DNA of 64,000 bases from Pseudoxanthomonas sp. CF385 (GTDB taxonomy: Bacteria; Pseudomonadota; Gammaproteobacteria; Xanthomonadales; Xanthomonadaceae), in the NCBI RefSeq assembly GCF_900104255.1, contig NZ_FNKZ01000001.1, positions 310,001-374,000 of the forward strand, given 5' to 3'. Each line of letters opens with the position of its first letter. The first letter of the stretch is position 1. Positions 37,443 through 46,428 of this stretch are shown piece by piece. The notes beneath the pieces were generated by a model. That model saw only the letters and a program-made list of their open reading frames with translations, was not told the DNA's origin and made no database searches. A program made the translations under genes and the position numbers.

Positions 37443-38693
37443 CTATCTCTGAATCAGAGGCTCGAGAGGCATCTGAAATTCGAAGATCGTGCCGCTGTCT
37501 TCAGCGGACATGACGTGTAAGGTGCCCTCGTGCGCGATGGCGATCTGGGATGCGATGTACAAGCCGAGACCCAACCCCTCTTCAGGCCGAGCGGCTCCCT
37601 GGCGATCGAATGGCTCGAATATGCGTCCGATCTTGGTTGGTGGAATCGCCCCGCGATTGGCGACACTGAGACGGAACACGCCGTCCTCCGTGCTACTGAT
37701 GACTTGTATGACTGACTCCGGGCTCCCATGGACCACGGCGTTGATAAGCAAGTTGCTCAACAGCTGGGAAATTCGATACTGATCGCACAAGACCCTCTCC
37801 GTAATGTCAGTCGATGAGGTGAATGTGCGCTCAGAATGTGCCTGCCTGATTTCGTCGATTACCGCATCCAGGGTACGTGCGAGATCTTCGTTCACCTCCT
37901 TGCGCACGAGCATTCCCCCGCCTAGACGGCCGCGCGCGAAGTCCATGGTGACTTCAATGAGCTCGTGTATTCGTGCCGCACTTTGCTTGACATGACTAAC
38001 AAGCTTGAGTTGCTTCTTGTCCAGCTTGCTCGTCCCGATGATCTCGGCTGCCATGGTTATTGACTGCAAAGGGTTGCGGAGATCATGAGCCAGGACAGCA
38101 ATGAACTCTTCGCGTAGTTTTGCTACGCCGTTGGCAAGCAATAGGCTGTTTTCCGACTCGTCGAGATCGAGTCTTGACTGCGCGAGCGACATCTCGCGTG
38201 ACGTTGCCTCCGAACTCGCGCGTGTCCTGTCATCCGCACTGTCGACATGCAAACCGTACAGGTTGGCAAGCCTCTGCATGGATTCCACCTCTTTCAAAGA
38301 GATGGGGCGAGGATCCGGATCGAAGGCGCATAGCGTTCCAAATAGCGTGCCATCGCGAGTGACCAAAGGCACGGCCACATAGCTCCGAAAGCCCATAGTC
38401 GCGGGAATGTAGTCATGGTCCAGGCTTGGGCCTTTCTCCGCGTCGGAAATGCAGATGGGTATGCGTGTATCTTTTACCTTCTTGCATAAAGTAAGTTCGG
38501 CATCGAGTCGGGAGCCCTTCCGGATGCCGTAACCAGCTTTATCAATAGCGTCGAGCGCGATCCAGCTTTCGCGTGTGACGCGAGCGGCAACCGCGCACCG
38601 CATCCCGGTAATGACTGCAACAAGCTCCAGGATGTCGCGACTTCCCGTAGACGAAGTCGTGACAGACCCCTCAACCGCTGCCTCGCTATGCAT
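37443..38693 (-). CDS. GAF-domain sensor histidine kinase
   Basis: A 416-residue soluble kinase. The N-terminal GAF domain (about 20-155) ends with GTLFGTLCAFDPDPRP, a typical GAF C-terminal strand. After a coiled-coil linker, the HisKA box holds the phospho-acceptor in VLAHDLRNPLQSI (about residue 205). The HATPase domain has an N-box in LLINAVVHGSPES and the G2 box GLGLGLYIASQIA. No membrane segment or receiver domain is present. Convergent with the propeller kinase; no response regulator adjoins it. Confidence 0.9.
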   Translation of the reverse strand: MHSEAAVEGSVTTSSTGSRDILELVAVITGMRCAVAARVTRESWIALDAIDKAGYGIRKGSRLDAELTLCKKVKDTRIPICISDAEKGPSLDHDYIPATMGFRSYVAVPLVTRDGTLFGTLCAFDPDPRPISLKEVESMQRLANLYGLHVDSADDRTRASSEATSREMSLAQSRLDLDESENSLLLANGVAKLREEFIAVLAHDLRNPLQSITMAAEIIGTSKLDKKQLKLVSHVKQSAARIHELIEVTMDFARGRLGGGMLVRKEVNEDLARTLDAVIDEIRQAHSERTFTSSTDITERVLCDQYRISQLLSNLLINAVVHGSPESVIQVISSTEDGVFRLSVANRGAIPPTKIGRIFEPFDRQGAARPEEGLGLGLYIASQIAIAHEGTLHVMSAEDSGTIFEFQMPLEPLIQR

Positions 38694-38796
38694 GCTCTTC
38701 CCCTTGGGCTACGAGGAAGGTGCGCTACTTAGACGGCTCTGTCCAATAGCCGGCTGAGCCAAGCTGAGTCAGTCAGCGCTGGGCATAGAGGGGCCA

Positions 38797-39132
38797 TCAT
38801 CTGCGTGGCATCCAGTTGGCGAGCTCCCAGGCATAGGACAAATGTGGGGTTGGGTATGGCAGGAGCGCCACAAGATCGTCTCGCCCGCACGCATGGGCGA
38901 TGATGTGCTGCCGCTCCATCGTCCAGCTCTCCGCCTTCGATTTTCCAATCTCGACGGTTCGCACAGCGAACCGCAGCGGCGTAATACCAGGGGCTTTGAG
39001 CAATGATCGGAGCACCCAAACGTCGCGATCAGGATCAATCTGTATGAGAGCGTGTTCGCCAAGATGCAGGATGTGCTGGTCTCCCTCCTGCCGCCATTCA
39101 TACTCCAGCGAGAGCTCACGGGTGCTAGGCAT
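38797..39132 (-). CDS. Hypothetical protein
   Basis: A 111-residue soluble protein starting MPSTRELSLEYEW. It has an all-beta-looking first half (HILHLGEHALIQIDPDRDVWVL) and a helical C-terminus ending ELANWMPRR. I do not recognise the family. The in-frame region upstream is open but reads as low-quality Arg/Ser-rich sequence, so the ATG at 39132 is preferred. Confidence 0.5.
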   Translation of the reverse strand: MPSTRELSLEYEWRQEGDQHILHLGEHALIQIDPDRDVWVLRSLLKAPGITPLRFAVRTVEIGKSKAESWTMERQHIIAHACGRDDLVALLPYPTPHLSYAWELANWMPRR

Positions 39133-39387
39133 GTGCAGGATGTCCACGATGGGACAAACCACACTACGCCGTTGTCGTTGCGCTACCGTGAGGATGCCGC
39201 ATTGACGACCGACAACATTTCCCGCTGAGGGACAAACAACAAGTTGGGGCAACAGCTGCCGAAAGACTACCGTCCGTCGGTCCGGCGAACGGACTATTGA
39301 AAGCCGTCTAGCCCTAAGGCTGCACACGGTCGTCATGTTCGTCGGCGCATGGTGAGTTACCGACAACCTTGTCGGTGGAGATTCATC

Positions 39388-39543
39388 ATGAGCAGCACCA
39401 AGAACAGGCCGGACCAACCACAGCGAAAGACGCCCGCGGCAGTCGCCGGCGAACGACCAGAAAAGGCCGCAACGGGTAAAGACATGAAGCCCGCGAACTC
39501 GCCAGGGAAGGGCGAGCAGCGCAATCCCAGCAAGCGATCCTGA
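39388..39543 (+). CDS. Small hydrophilic protein
   Basis: A 51-residue, highly charged, proline- and lysine-rich protein (MSSTKNRPDQPQRKT, then GKDMKPANSPGKGEQ) with no hydrophobic segment; likely disordered. GTGGAG lies seven bases upstream of the ATG. It resembles the other tiny hydrophilic proteins of this window in character, not in sequence. Confidence 0.5.
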   Translation: MSSTKNRPDQPQRKTPAAVAGERPEKAATGKDMKPANSPGKGEQRNPSKRS

Positions 39544-39712
39544 GCGGGAAAGCGATTCGACATCGCTTTGGCGCTGGCCGTCGTTTTTGTAAACGTCCAG
39601 CGCCGGATTCAGCATTCGTCGAGCCGCACTCATGACCGTAGACCATACGAGCGCGGCTGGTGCGCTCATGAAGAAGATCTGCTACCAACTGAGGCCTTCA
39701 GCCAGCACCACT

Positions 39713-39904
39713 ATGTCGCTTTGCTCCCGCTGTTCCAAGCCGAGCCCGGGCGGACAGCCTTGCGCCTACTGCTTGACGAGCGAGCTCGGGAAGCTGATAG
39801 AGAATCATGGGGCGGCGGTGCGCTGGCTCGAATCTACCAAGCAAGCCACTCAGGACGAGAACACGGTCCTTAGATACGCCCGCCAACTTCATGAAGTCGG
39901 GTAA
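39713..39904 (+). CDS. Small zinc-ribbon-like protein
   Basis: A 63-residue protein with a four-cysteine knuckle, CSRC and CAYC separated by nine residues, near the N-terminus (residues about 4-20). A helical tail follows (ELGKLIENHGAAVRWL). A zinc-bound ribbon is likely; the function is unknown. An in-frame ATG at 39668 is an alternative start; neither has a strong ribosome-binding site. Confidence 0.45.
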   Translation: MSLCSRCSKPSPGGQPCAYCLTSELGKLIENHGAAVRWLESTKQATQDENTVLRYARQLHEVG

Positions 39905-39983
39905 CCATAGCCGCTCCCCAAGGATGGGGAAGTACGCAAGGATGCGTCAAATGCGTGCCGGCCGAACCTAGAGTGAGCTGGAT

Positions 39984-40220
39984 ATGAGAACGCCATCGGA
40001 GATTCGCTCTCTGTTGCAGGAAAGCTCGGCTCGGCTACGAGATGGCCAGGTCGGGAATCCTGGCGAATTCCTGCAGAAGCTGAGAATCCAGCTGCTGTGT
40101 GACGTGCCTGGAGAGATGGAGCTCATTATTCGTGAGGGTTTGGCAGTGTTGGACGCTAGGCTTGACGACAAGGCGCCCGCACTACTCACTTTGGGTGAGT
40201 TAGCGCCTCCGCCTGACTGA
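39984..40220 (+). CDS. Small hypothetical protein
   Basis: A 78-residue acidic, helical protein (MRTPSEIRSLLQESSARL; middle LLCDVPGEMELIIREGLAVL; ends GELAPPPD). No family recognised. Good codon pattern and a GAG-containing leader support a real gene. It ends 38 bases before the second recombinase unit. Confidence 0.5.
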   Translation: MRTPSEIRSLLQESSARLRDGQVGNPGEFLQKLRIQLLCDVPGEMELIIREGLAVLDARLDDKAPALLTLGELAPPPD

Positions 40221-40258
40221 AACCCTCATGCAGAGCGCCGCCAAGCTTTCAACTGTAG

Positions 40259-41048
40259 ATGTCCGCTTTGGGTCGAAAGCGGCCGTTCGTGGCCGCTTTC
40301 GGAAGGCAGACTACGCCTCGGTCTGCTCTGCTAGCGAGAGGGCATCATCCACCTCAACCCCCAGGTAGCGGACGGTGCTCTCTATCTTGCTGTGCCCCAG
40401 AAGCAGCTGGACGGCACGCAGATTCTTGGTGCGTTGATAGATCAGTGATGCCTTGGTGCGACGCATGGAATGCGTCCCGTAGTTCACTGGATCCAGACCG
40501 ATACTGAGCACCCACGCCTTCACCAAGCGGGCGTACTGGCGCGTAGAAAGGTGGGACGGGCCCCGCATCCTACCCGGAAAGAGGTGATCGTCGAGGCTGA
40601 GCTTCTGACTATCGATCCAAGCGACCAATGCGTCTCTAGTCTGCGGCGTTATTTCGAACTGGACAGGACGCTTTGTCTTGCGCTGGATGACGCATCCACG
40701 TGAGCCAATATGCATGCCATGTGCAACGTCACGAACGCGCAACCCAACCAAATCGCATGCGCGCAGCTTGCTGTCGATTGCGAGATCAAAGAGCGCCAGC
40801 TGCCGGCTATCGCCCTTGAGCTGAAGCCTGACTCGAATCGACCATATCTCCTTGAGTTTCAGGGGCGCCTTCTGCCCAACCAGCTTGCCTAGATTCCAGG
40901 CAGGACATGCCGTTGAGCGGCCTGAACTTCGCTTCATAGCTTTCTCCAATCCAGAGATGGGATGGAGAGGCTCTAGTTGCCCATGTGTCGCCTTAGTTAA
41001 GAGGCGCTAGGCGGTCCAGCTTGACCGCTTACGACCCGGAGCGGACGT
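40259..41048 (-). mobile_element. 790-bp recombinase unit with terminal inverted repeats, copy 2
   Basis: Inverted relative to copy 1 and exactly the same length. On the plus strand it begins ATGTCCGCTTTGGGTC and ends GACCCGGAGCGGACGT (13 of 16 bases complementary). It contains the second recombinase gene and a hairpin (GAAAGCGGCC-GTTCGT-GGCCGCTTTC) after its stop. The leader also aligns with copy 1. No clear target duplication. Confidence 0.7.
40311..40937 (-). CDS. Small tyrosine recombinase, copy 2
   Basis: A 208-residue recombinase, 196 of 208 residues identical to copy 1. All catalytic boxes are kept (SKLRACDLVGLRV, THSMRRTK, LLGHSKIESTVRYLGV). The differences cluster in the first 41 residues and in the segment between the active-site Lys and His boxes, where DNA contacts lie in related enzymes; this may reflect slightly different end repeats. 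Reads towards copy 1 across 7.4 kb. Confidence 0.9.
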   Translation of the reverse strand: MKRSSGRSTACPAWNLGKLVGQKAPLKLKEIWSIRVRLQLKGDSRQLALFDLAIDSKLRACDLVGLRVRDVAHGMHIGSRGCVIQRKTKRPVQFEITPQTRDALVAWIDSQKLSLDDHLFPGRMRGPSHLSTRQYARLVKAWVLSIGLDPVNYGTHSMRRTKASLIYQRTKNLRAVQLLLGHSKIESTVRYLGVEVDDALSLAEQTEA

Positions 41049-41191
41049 CAGGCTGGGATGCGCCGCGAGCGAAAACCGCTCGCAAGTTGGGCCATCGCTG
41101 CCCCAAAAGCCTGCTCTTCCGAGCTTTACCAAGTCTCAGCAGAAGAAGTGATAGGACGCGACGCCTAGATTTTTCGAGTGGAATGTTAGGT

Positions 41192-42100
41192 CTATGGCTT
41201 CGATCGATTTCGGCGTGCTTCGGGCAGAGCGCGGTGTATCGCGCTAGCGGCCACGGCCGCATGACCGTAGGCAACCGCAATCTGATTGAGATCAGTTACC
41301 ACGTCGCCTATGGCGTAGAGTCCCGGACGGGTGGTTTCCATGTGCTCGTTGGTCAGCACCGCGCCGTCGGCGTCCACCATCGCACCCGCCTGTTTCGCCA
41401 AGTCGCCCCGGGCTGGCGCCCCCATGGCTGCGTAAACCAAGTCAAACCAATGGACGTGGTCGTCTGCATCGATGACTTTCCAGCCCCCGTCGATGCAGGC
41501 CAAGCTTTTCAACGGAGGAAGGGTCGCGATTCCTTCCGTGGAAGGAGTGGCGGACGGCTGCGTTCCCTCTTGCGATAGCGGTACGATGGTGACGTCTGCC
41601 GAGAAGGTGCTGAGGTAGTGGGCGTTGGCCGTGGCTTTGGCAAGGGGCCCTACCACGGCTATCCGGCGATCCGTCGCTTCATAGCCATCGCAGAGCGCAC
41701 ACGATCGCAGCAATCCGCTCCGCAATGCTTCTTCTGCGTCGCCGGACGAAAGCTCCGGCAGGCGATCCACCACGCCGGTGGCCAGCAGCACCGCGGGAGC
41801 GCTCCAATGCCCGGATTGCGTGTCAACGCGCCATCCGCCCGTTGTGGCATGCAAGGAGCCAACGCGCTGGGACCGAATCGTTGCGCCATACGTTTCCGCT
41901 TGGGCCTTTAGTCGGCTGAGCAATTGATCGCCCGACACGCCCGAAGGAAAACCCGGACAGTTGTGGCTTTCGGGGATCCAGCGAGCCCGGCTCCGACCGT
42001 CGTCGAACACGACGACGCGACGATGCAAGCGGCGGAGGTAGGTGGCTGCGGTCAGCCCCGCAGGTCCGCCGCCGATGATGATGCAGTCGAGGTCCGTCAT
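41192..42100 (-). CDS. Thioredoxin-reductase-like FAD/NAD(P) oxidoreductase
   Basis: A 302-residue flavoprotein. The FAD-binding motif is IIIGGGPAGLTAATYLRR (residues 6-23), the redox-active pair is SCALCDGYEA (CxxC, about 138-145), the NAD(P) region is RRIAVVGPLAKATA, and the second FAD motif is GLYAIGDVV near the C-terminus. The NAD(P) glycine pattern GxGxxA is degenerate (GPLAKA), so cofactor use is unsure. It could reduce a thioredoxin-like partner or act as a disulfide oxidase in redox stress. Start at 42100 follows AGGA. Confidence 0.88.
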   Translation of the reverse strand: MTDLDCIIIGGGPAGLTAATYLRRLHRRVVVFDDGRSRARWIPESHNCPGFPSGVSGDQLLSRLKAQAETYGATIRSQRVGSLHATTGGWRVDTQSGHWSAPAVLLATGVVDRLPELSSGDAEEALRSGLLRSCALCDGYEATDRRIAVVGPLAKATANAHYLSTFSADVTIVPLSQEGTQPSATPSTEGIATLPPLKSLACIDGGWKVIDADDHVHWFDLVYAAMGAPARGDLAKQAGAMVDADGAVLTNEHMETTRPGLYAIGDVVTDLNQIAVAYGHAAVAASAIHRALPEARRNRSKP

Positions 42101-42275
42101 GGCGTCCTGCTGAAAAGGGTGGATGGCCAAGTTCTACGGTGCCATGAAAAGGCTGCGTAGGCATGAGGGATGGCGAAGGCGACGCAGGTTTCACGGGTGG
42201 GAGGGTAGTGATGATCCGTGGCCCATGCTCGCGGGGCCACGCGGAGGCCTCTGGTGCGCGGGATGGAGTGAAACG

Positions 42276-42638
42276 ATGGGACGGTTTGATTCTGAGCGCT
42301 TTCATCGCGTGGTGGAATTTCTCCACCGGTCGGGTGGGGTGGGCAAGTGTCTTCAGTATCCCGACATGACCCCCATTCCCGCCGGCTTCAACGACTTTGC
42401 CAGCCGGGATGCCAAGTCGGTGGAAGGTGACTGGGAGGATGTGTGCCCGGCCTACGCACTCGCCCTGATCTCGGTGGGCACCTATGGGCTTCCCCAAGAC
42501 GACGCCGAGATGGAAGTGTTGTGGGACGAACTTGGCGGCAATTCCACCAAGCTATGGCCCGAGGTGCGCGACATTGTCATGCGCTCGTGGGGGTGGCTGG
42601 ACGCCCAACAGCCACAAGCGACGAGCGATAGGGCTTGA
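42276..42638 (+). CDS. Hypothetical protein
   Basis: A 120-residue acidic soluble protein (MGRFDSERFHRVVEFLHRS; then YALALISVGTYGLPQDDAE; ends VRDIVMRSWGWLDAQ). It has several conserved-looking Trp and Tyr residues but no family I recognise. GGAG lies eight bases before the ATG at 42276; an earlier in-frame ATG at 42123 gives a poor Arg-rich extension. Convergent with the SemiSWEET gene with abutting stops. Confidence 0.55.
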   Translation: MGRFDSERFHRVVEFLHRSGGVGKCLQYPDMTPIPAGFNDFASRDAKSVEGDWEDVCPAYALALISVGTYGLPQDDAEMEVLWDELGGNSTKLWPEVRDIVMRSWGWLDAQQPQATSDRA

Positions 42639-42902
42639 TCAGCCAGCGATTCGTTTCTTCCGCCACACGACCCATTGGCCGATGACGGCTGTCAGGAGAA
42701 TGAGGCTGTTCGTAGTGATGAAAACCCAGTTGTCGAGCAACCAGCTGTAAACGATGAATCCGACCGACGCCACCATTTGCCCCAGAAACAGCCACCGGGA
42801 AACCCCTTCCGCGTTGTCTTGGGTCGCTTGCTTGTGAATCTGCTTCACCAACGTCGCTAGCAAAATGGCAGACGCTAGCCAACCGATGGCATCGGGCGAC
42901 AT
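42639..42902 (-). CDS. SemiSWEET-type sugar transporter
   Basis: An 87-residue membrane protein with three transmembrane helices (about 3-23, 38-58, 62-80), the half-SWEET/PQ-loop layout that works as a dimer to pass sugars. The family-like GVSRWLFLGQMVAS and DNWVFITTNSLI are present; the usual Pro-Gln pair is replaced by VKQI. The start at 42902 follows a GGGGG leader; a longer start at 42929 lacks one. Substrate unknown. Confidence 0.8.
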   Translation of the reverse strand: MSPDAIGWLASAILLATLVKQIHKQATQDNAEGVSRWLFLGQMVASVGFIVYSWLLDNWVFITTNSLILLTAVIGQWVVWRKKRIAG

Positions 42903-42941
42903 GAAGAAACCCCCCAATCTGGATGACATAGGTAGGAAGGA

Positions 42942-43946
42942 ATGACCGGCGTCACCGAAGTCACCGAGAAGCGCCAGGTTCGAATGCAGGCCATGCTATT
43001 TGACGCCCAACGAGGAAACCGTGAAATCGGCGCGGATGACCTGCTGGCGCAGGAGCGGTCGAGCGACCAACTGGTGTGGATCGACCTAGAAGACCCATGC
43101 GAAGAGGACGTCCATGAGCTGGCCGTGCGCTTGTCCTTACCCTCTGCGGCGGTGGAGGGATACTTGGGGACGGAGACGAACCCCACACTGGAGAACTGCG
43201 GGAAGTGCTTCTGGCTTCGCGTGGTGGCGGTGGCCGACACATCCGGTCACGAGTTCACGGGAACCGTTCTAACCATCGTCGCCGGTTCCAACTTCGTGGC
43301 TACCTTGCATCGCACCCCGGTGGAGTTCCTGGAAACGTTCCGCCAAGGGACGGCGTCGAAAGGTGGGGTGGGAGCGTTGGGATCCGGCAGCTTTGTGGCC
43401 GCCCTGCTGGACTGGCATCTGGGAACCTACTTCGAAGCGGTGTCACGCTTTGAATTGGCCGTTGAGCGACTGGAAGTCGAGGTGCTCTCCACGGAGCCTC
43501 GCGATTGCTTGACCGAACTTCGGCTGCTCCGTAAGGGTGCTTCCCGCCTGAGGCGGATGCTCGCCCCACATCGGATCGTGTTCACCGCTTTGTCGCGCCC
43601 GGATTTCCGACCAGAAGAAGATGAGCTGACCGACCGCCACTTTCGAGTCCTGGACACTCACTACGAACGCGCCATGGACATGGTGGAGAACGCCCGGGAT
43701 TTGGTAGTGGGCAGCTTCGAGTTGTTCAGCAGCCAAACCGCATTGGCTGCCAACGAGACGATGAAAGTGCTGACATTCGTCACGGTGGTGGTGGGCGTGC
43801 TGGCCGTCATCGGTGGTGTTTTGGGAATGAATTTCGAGGCGCCGTTCTTCAAGACCGGCGTCATAGGCTTTTCCGTCGCGGTCGCCTTGATGCTGATTCT
43901 GGCTGGTATCTCCGTCTTCTTGGGGCGGAAGCGACGGTGGATCTAG
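42942..43946 (+). CDS. CorA-type magnesium/divalent cation transporter
   Basis: A 334-residue inner-membrane channel of the CorA family. A large cytoplasmic domain (about 1-265) ends in the long stalk helix, then two transmembrane helices (about 272-293 and 305-326) flank the signature LGMNF. The terminal basic tail is GRKRRWI. It imports Mg2+ and possibly Co2+ or Ni2+. Divergent from the SemiSWEET gene. Confidence 0.93.
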   Translation: MTGVTEVTEKRQVRMQAMLFDAQRGNREIGADDLLAQERSSDQLVWIDLEDPCEEDVHELAVRLSLPSAAVEGYLGTETNPTLENCGKCFWLRVVAVADTSGHEFTGTVLTIVAGSNFVATLHRTPVEFLETFRQGTASKGGVGALGSGSFVAALLDWHLGTYFEAVSRFELAVERLEVEVLSTEPRDCLTELRLLRKGASRLRRMLAPHRIVFTALSRPDFRPEEDELTDRHFRVLDTHYERAMDMVENARDLVVGSFELFSSQTALAANETMKVLTFVTVVVGVLAVIGGVLGMNFEAPFFKTGVIGFSVAVALMLILAGISVFLGRKRRWI

Positions 43947-43947
43947 G

Positions 43948-44142
<195 letters not shown>

Positions 44143-44272
44143 TTAGGCCCATTGAAGTCCTCGTCGCGTGTAAGCGATGTGGTGTTGCCACCCATGAGAG
44201 TTCACGGGGCAGTTACAAGGGTTGGCGTGGACTGAGGTTCTTCCCTTGATGCCTACTTAGTCGAACACTCCT

Positions 44273-45067
44273 ATGGCACGCAAGAAGACGCTCAAGATCG
44301 CCACCTTCAACGTCAATGGGGTCAACACCCGTCTGGCGCACCTGCTGGGGTGGTTGAAGAAAGAGCAGCCGGACATCGTGGGGCTGCAGGAGCTCAAGGC
44401 GCTGGACGGTGCGTTTCCCGAAGACGCCATCCGTGAGGCGGGGTATGGCGCGATCTGGCAAGGGCAGAGGTCCTGGAACGGCGTCGCGTTGTTGGCCAAG
44501 GGCCAGGACCCGGTGGAAAGCCGGCGGGGCTTGCCCTGGGATCCCAAGGACGAGCAGAGCCGCTACATCGAGGCAGCCATCCACGGCATCGTCGTGGGTT
44601 GTCTATACCTGCCCAACGGCAATCCCCAGCCGGGTCTGAAGTTCGACTACAAGCTCAAATGGATGGCACGCCTCCAGCACCACGCCAAGACCTTGGTGGA
44701 TCTGCCCCATCCTGTCGCCCTCATCGGTGACTTCAACGTCGTGCCAACCGACGAGGACATCTACGATCCCAAAGGGTGGCGGCGGGATGCCCTCTTGCAG
44801 CCCGAATCCAGAGAAGCGTTTTTCAAGCTGCTGGAGCAAGGGTGGACTGACAGCCTTCTCACGATTCACGGGTCGAACAGCGGGGTCTTCACCTTCTGGG
44901 ACTATTTCCGCCAACACGCCGAGCGCGACCGAGGTTTGCGCATCGACCACTTGCTGCTGAACCCCGTGCTCGCCAAGCGGCTGAAAGATGCGGGTGTGGA
45001 TCGATGGGTTCGGCTGCAAGAGAAGGCGAGTGACCACGCGCCCTCCTGGATCCAAGTGGGCGCCTGA
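44273..45067 (+). CDS. xthA: Exodeoxyribonuclease III
   Basis: A 264-residue AP endonuclease/3'-5' exonuclease of base excision repair. Motifs are clear: ATFNVNGVNTR, DIVGLQELKA (metal-binding Glu), YLPNGNPQPG, the catalytic IGDFNVVPTDEDIY, and the C-terminal LRIDHLLL and KASDHAPSW (Asp-His pair). Length fits the ExoIII/ExoA family. It probably incises abasic sites arising from oxidative damage, in keeping with the neighbouring glycosylase and catalase genes. Confidence 0.94.
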   Translation: MARKKTLKIATFNVNGVNTRLAHLLGWLKKEQPDIVGLQELKALDGAFPEDAIREAGYGAIWQGQRSWNGVALLAKGQDPVESRRGLPWDPKDEQSRYIEAAIHGIVVGCLYLPNGNPQPGLKFDYKLKWMARLQHHAKTLVDLPHPVALIGDFNVVPTDEDIYDPKGWRRDALLQPESREAFFKLLEQGWTDSLLTIHGSNSGVFTFWDYFRQHAERDRGLRIDHLLLNPVLAKRLKDAGVDRWVRLQEKASDHAPSWIQVGA

Positions 45068-45074
45068 AGAAACG

Positions 45075-45632
45075 CTACTGCTCAGCAGCCAAGCTGCGAA
45101 GGACGGTCTTGGCCCCTCTGGTGTCCAAGCTCATTGAATCGCGCATCAGTGCCAAGCCGCGGGCGGATCGGGCAGGGGTCTGGGCGGCAACGCAATCCTG
45201 AGGGACCCGCACCTTGTATCCCCGCATGTGGGCGTCCTGCACGGTGGCCAAGACGCACGAGTCGGTGGCCACACCGGTGATCACAAGCTTCTGAAGCTTC
45301 AAGTCCGCCAGAATCGCGGGCAGGGTCGTGCAGAGGAAGGCCGAATGCCTCGGCTTGAGCACGTAGTATTCCCCCGGCTTGGGCTCCAGCACGGCGGCAA
45401 TCTCGCTTGACGGGCCAGGATGCTGGCGGCACTTCGCCACCAGGTCAGTGAACTCCTGGTTCCAGTCCATGAAGTTGTCGTTGGCGAACAGCACCGGCCA
45501 GTTGCGGTCGGCGAAGGCTTGGCGAAGGGTGGCAATAGGGCCGCACGCTTTGAGCGCTTGGACGCCCAGTTGGTCGCCCCCTTCGAAATCGAAGAGGTTG
45601 ATCATGTCGATGATGAGAAGCGCGGGGCGCAT
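45075..45632 (-). CDS. Isochorismatase-family cysteine hydrolase
   Basis: A 185-residue cytoplasmic hydrolase. The catalytic triad is visible: Asp in LLIIDMINLF (residue 9), Lys in YVLKPRHSAF, and Cys in TGVATDSCVLATVQDA. The cis-peptide region is GVATD. Family members hydrolyse amides or nicotinamide-type substrates; the actual substrate is unknown. Only seven bases separate it from the following minus-strand membrane-protein gene. Confidence 0.88.
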   Translation of the reverse strand: MRPALLIIDMINLFDFEGGDQLGVQALKACGPIATLRQAFADRNWPVLFANDNFMDWNQEFTDLVAKCRQHPGPSSEIAAVLEPKPGEYYVLKPRHSAFLCTTLPAILADLKLQKLVITGVATDSCVLATVQDAHMRGYKVRVPQDCVAAQTPARSARGLALMRDSMSLDTRGAKTVLRSLAAEQ

Positions 45633-45639
45633 AACGGCA

Positions 45640-46299
45640 TTACGTCCCGGTCTGACTGTGGGGTGCTTCGACCGGCTTGGACTGCGGCGAATCCTTCTGG
45701 CGCAGAAAGATGGTCAACAAGACAAGCGCCGCCACGGCGAGGAACTCGCTTTGCCAGTTCTGAAACGACTCGAACCAGAACTGGGCGCTGACCAGGTGAT
45801 CCCATAGTTCAGTGGGAGGTTTCCCATCGAGCTGACGCTGGACGCTTTCATGGCGCCAACTGCCATCCAAATGTAGTGCGAACGAGAGCAGGAAGAGCAC
45901 ACCAAACGCGATGGCCAGAGAGTGCTCATAGAGCTTCAGCCACACTCCGCCAATTCGCACGGGCCAAGGAGTAGCGCCGCCTTCAACGCGATCCTCTTCT
46001 TGCGAGGGCTCCAATGGGCGCGACTCTGCCGAGCCCTTTTGCCGAAGGGAGACGCTTAGCAGCACATACATGCCCATCTGAAGAAACTCGCTCTCCCAGT
46101 TCTCAAACGTGGCAGACACGAAGTGGCCACTAGCAAGGTATTCCAGCAGGCTAAGTTGCGGGGCGCCGAGGTCGGAGAGTTCCTCGTTGTAGACAACGTG
46201 TCCCGTCAGGATTTGTCCGAGCCACGTTCCGAGCATGAAAAGCAGTACGACGATCGACAAACCGTTGCGCTTCCAGAAGGTGGTGTTGCTGTTGTGCAT
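45640..46299 (-). CDS. Membrane protein (DUF6766-like)
   Basis: A 219-residue inner-membrane protein with four predicted helices: about 12-31, 72-85, 125-143 and 180-197. Two halves repeat the pattern of a helix after a GHFVSATFENWESEFLQMG or AQFWFESFQNWQSEFLAVA stretch, an internal duplication. A hydrophilic region rich in Glu and Ser separates them. I recall this family as DUF6766; its function is unknown. Start at 46299 follows GGGGAG. Upstream of and probably co-transcribed with the isochorismatase-like gene. Confidence 0.75.
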   Translation of the reverse strand: MHNSNTTFWKRNGLSIVVLLFMLGTWLGQILTGHVVYNEELSDLGAPQLSLLEYLASGHFVSATFENWESEFLQMGMYVLLSVSLRQKGSAESRPLEPSQEEDRVEGGATPWPVRIGGVWLKLYEHSLAIAFGVLFLLSFALHLDGSWRHESVQRQLDGKPPTELWDHLVSAQFWFESFQNWQSEFLAVAALVLLTIFLRQKDSPQSKPVEAPHSQTGT

Positions 46300-46428
46300 G
46301 TTGCTCCCCAGTTGTTCGCAGGGTGGGCGCGGAGAAGTGTTGACGAAGTGAAAGTTTTTTTCACGTTGCGTTGCCGCCGTGGCGGCCACTATGCGCTCCT
46401 TAGTTCACCCCAGCTAACGGAGTCAGTC

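Noticed and set aside
40259..40507. 82-codon frame beginning MSALGRKRPF
   Set aside because: It is a translation of the palindromic end repeat and the antisense of recombinase 2, a known type of misannotation.
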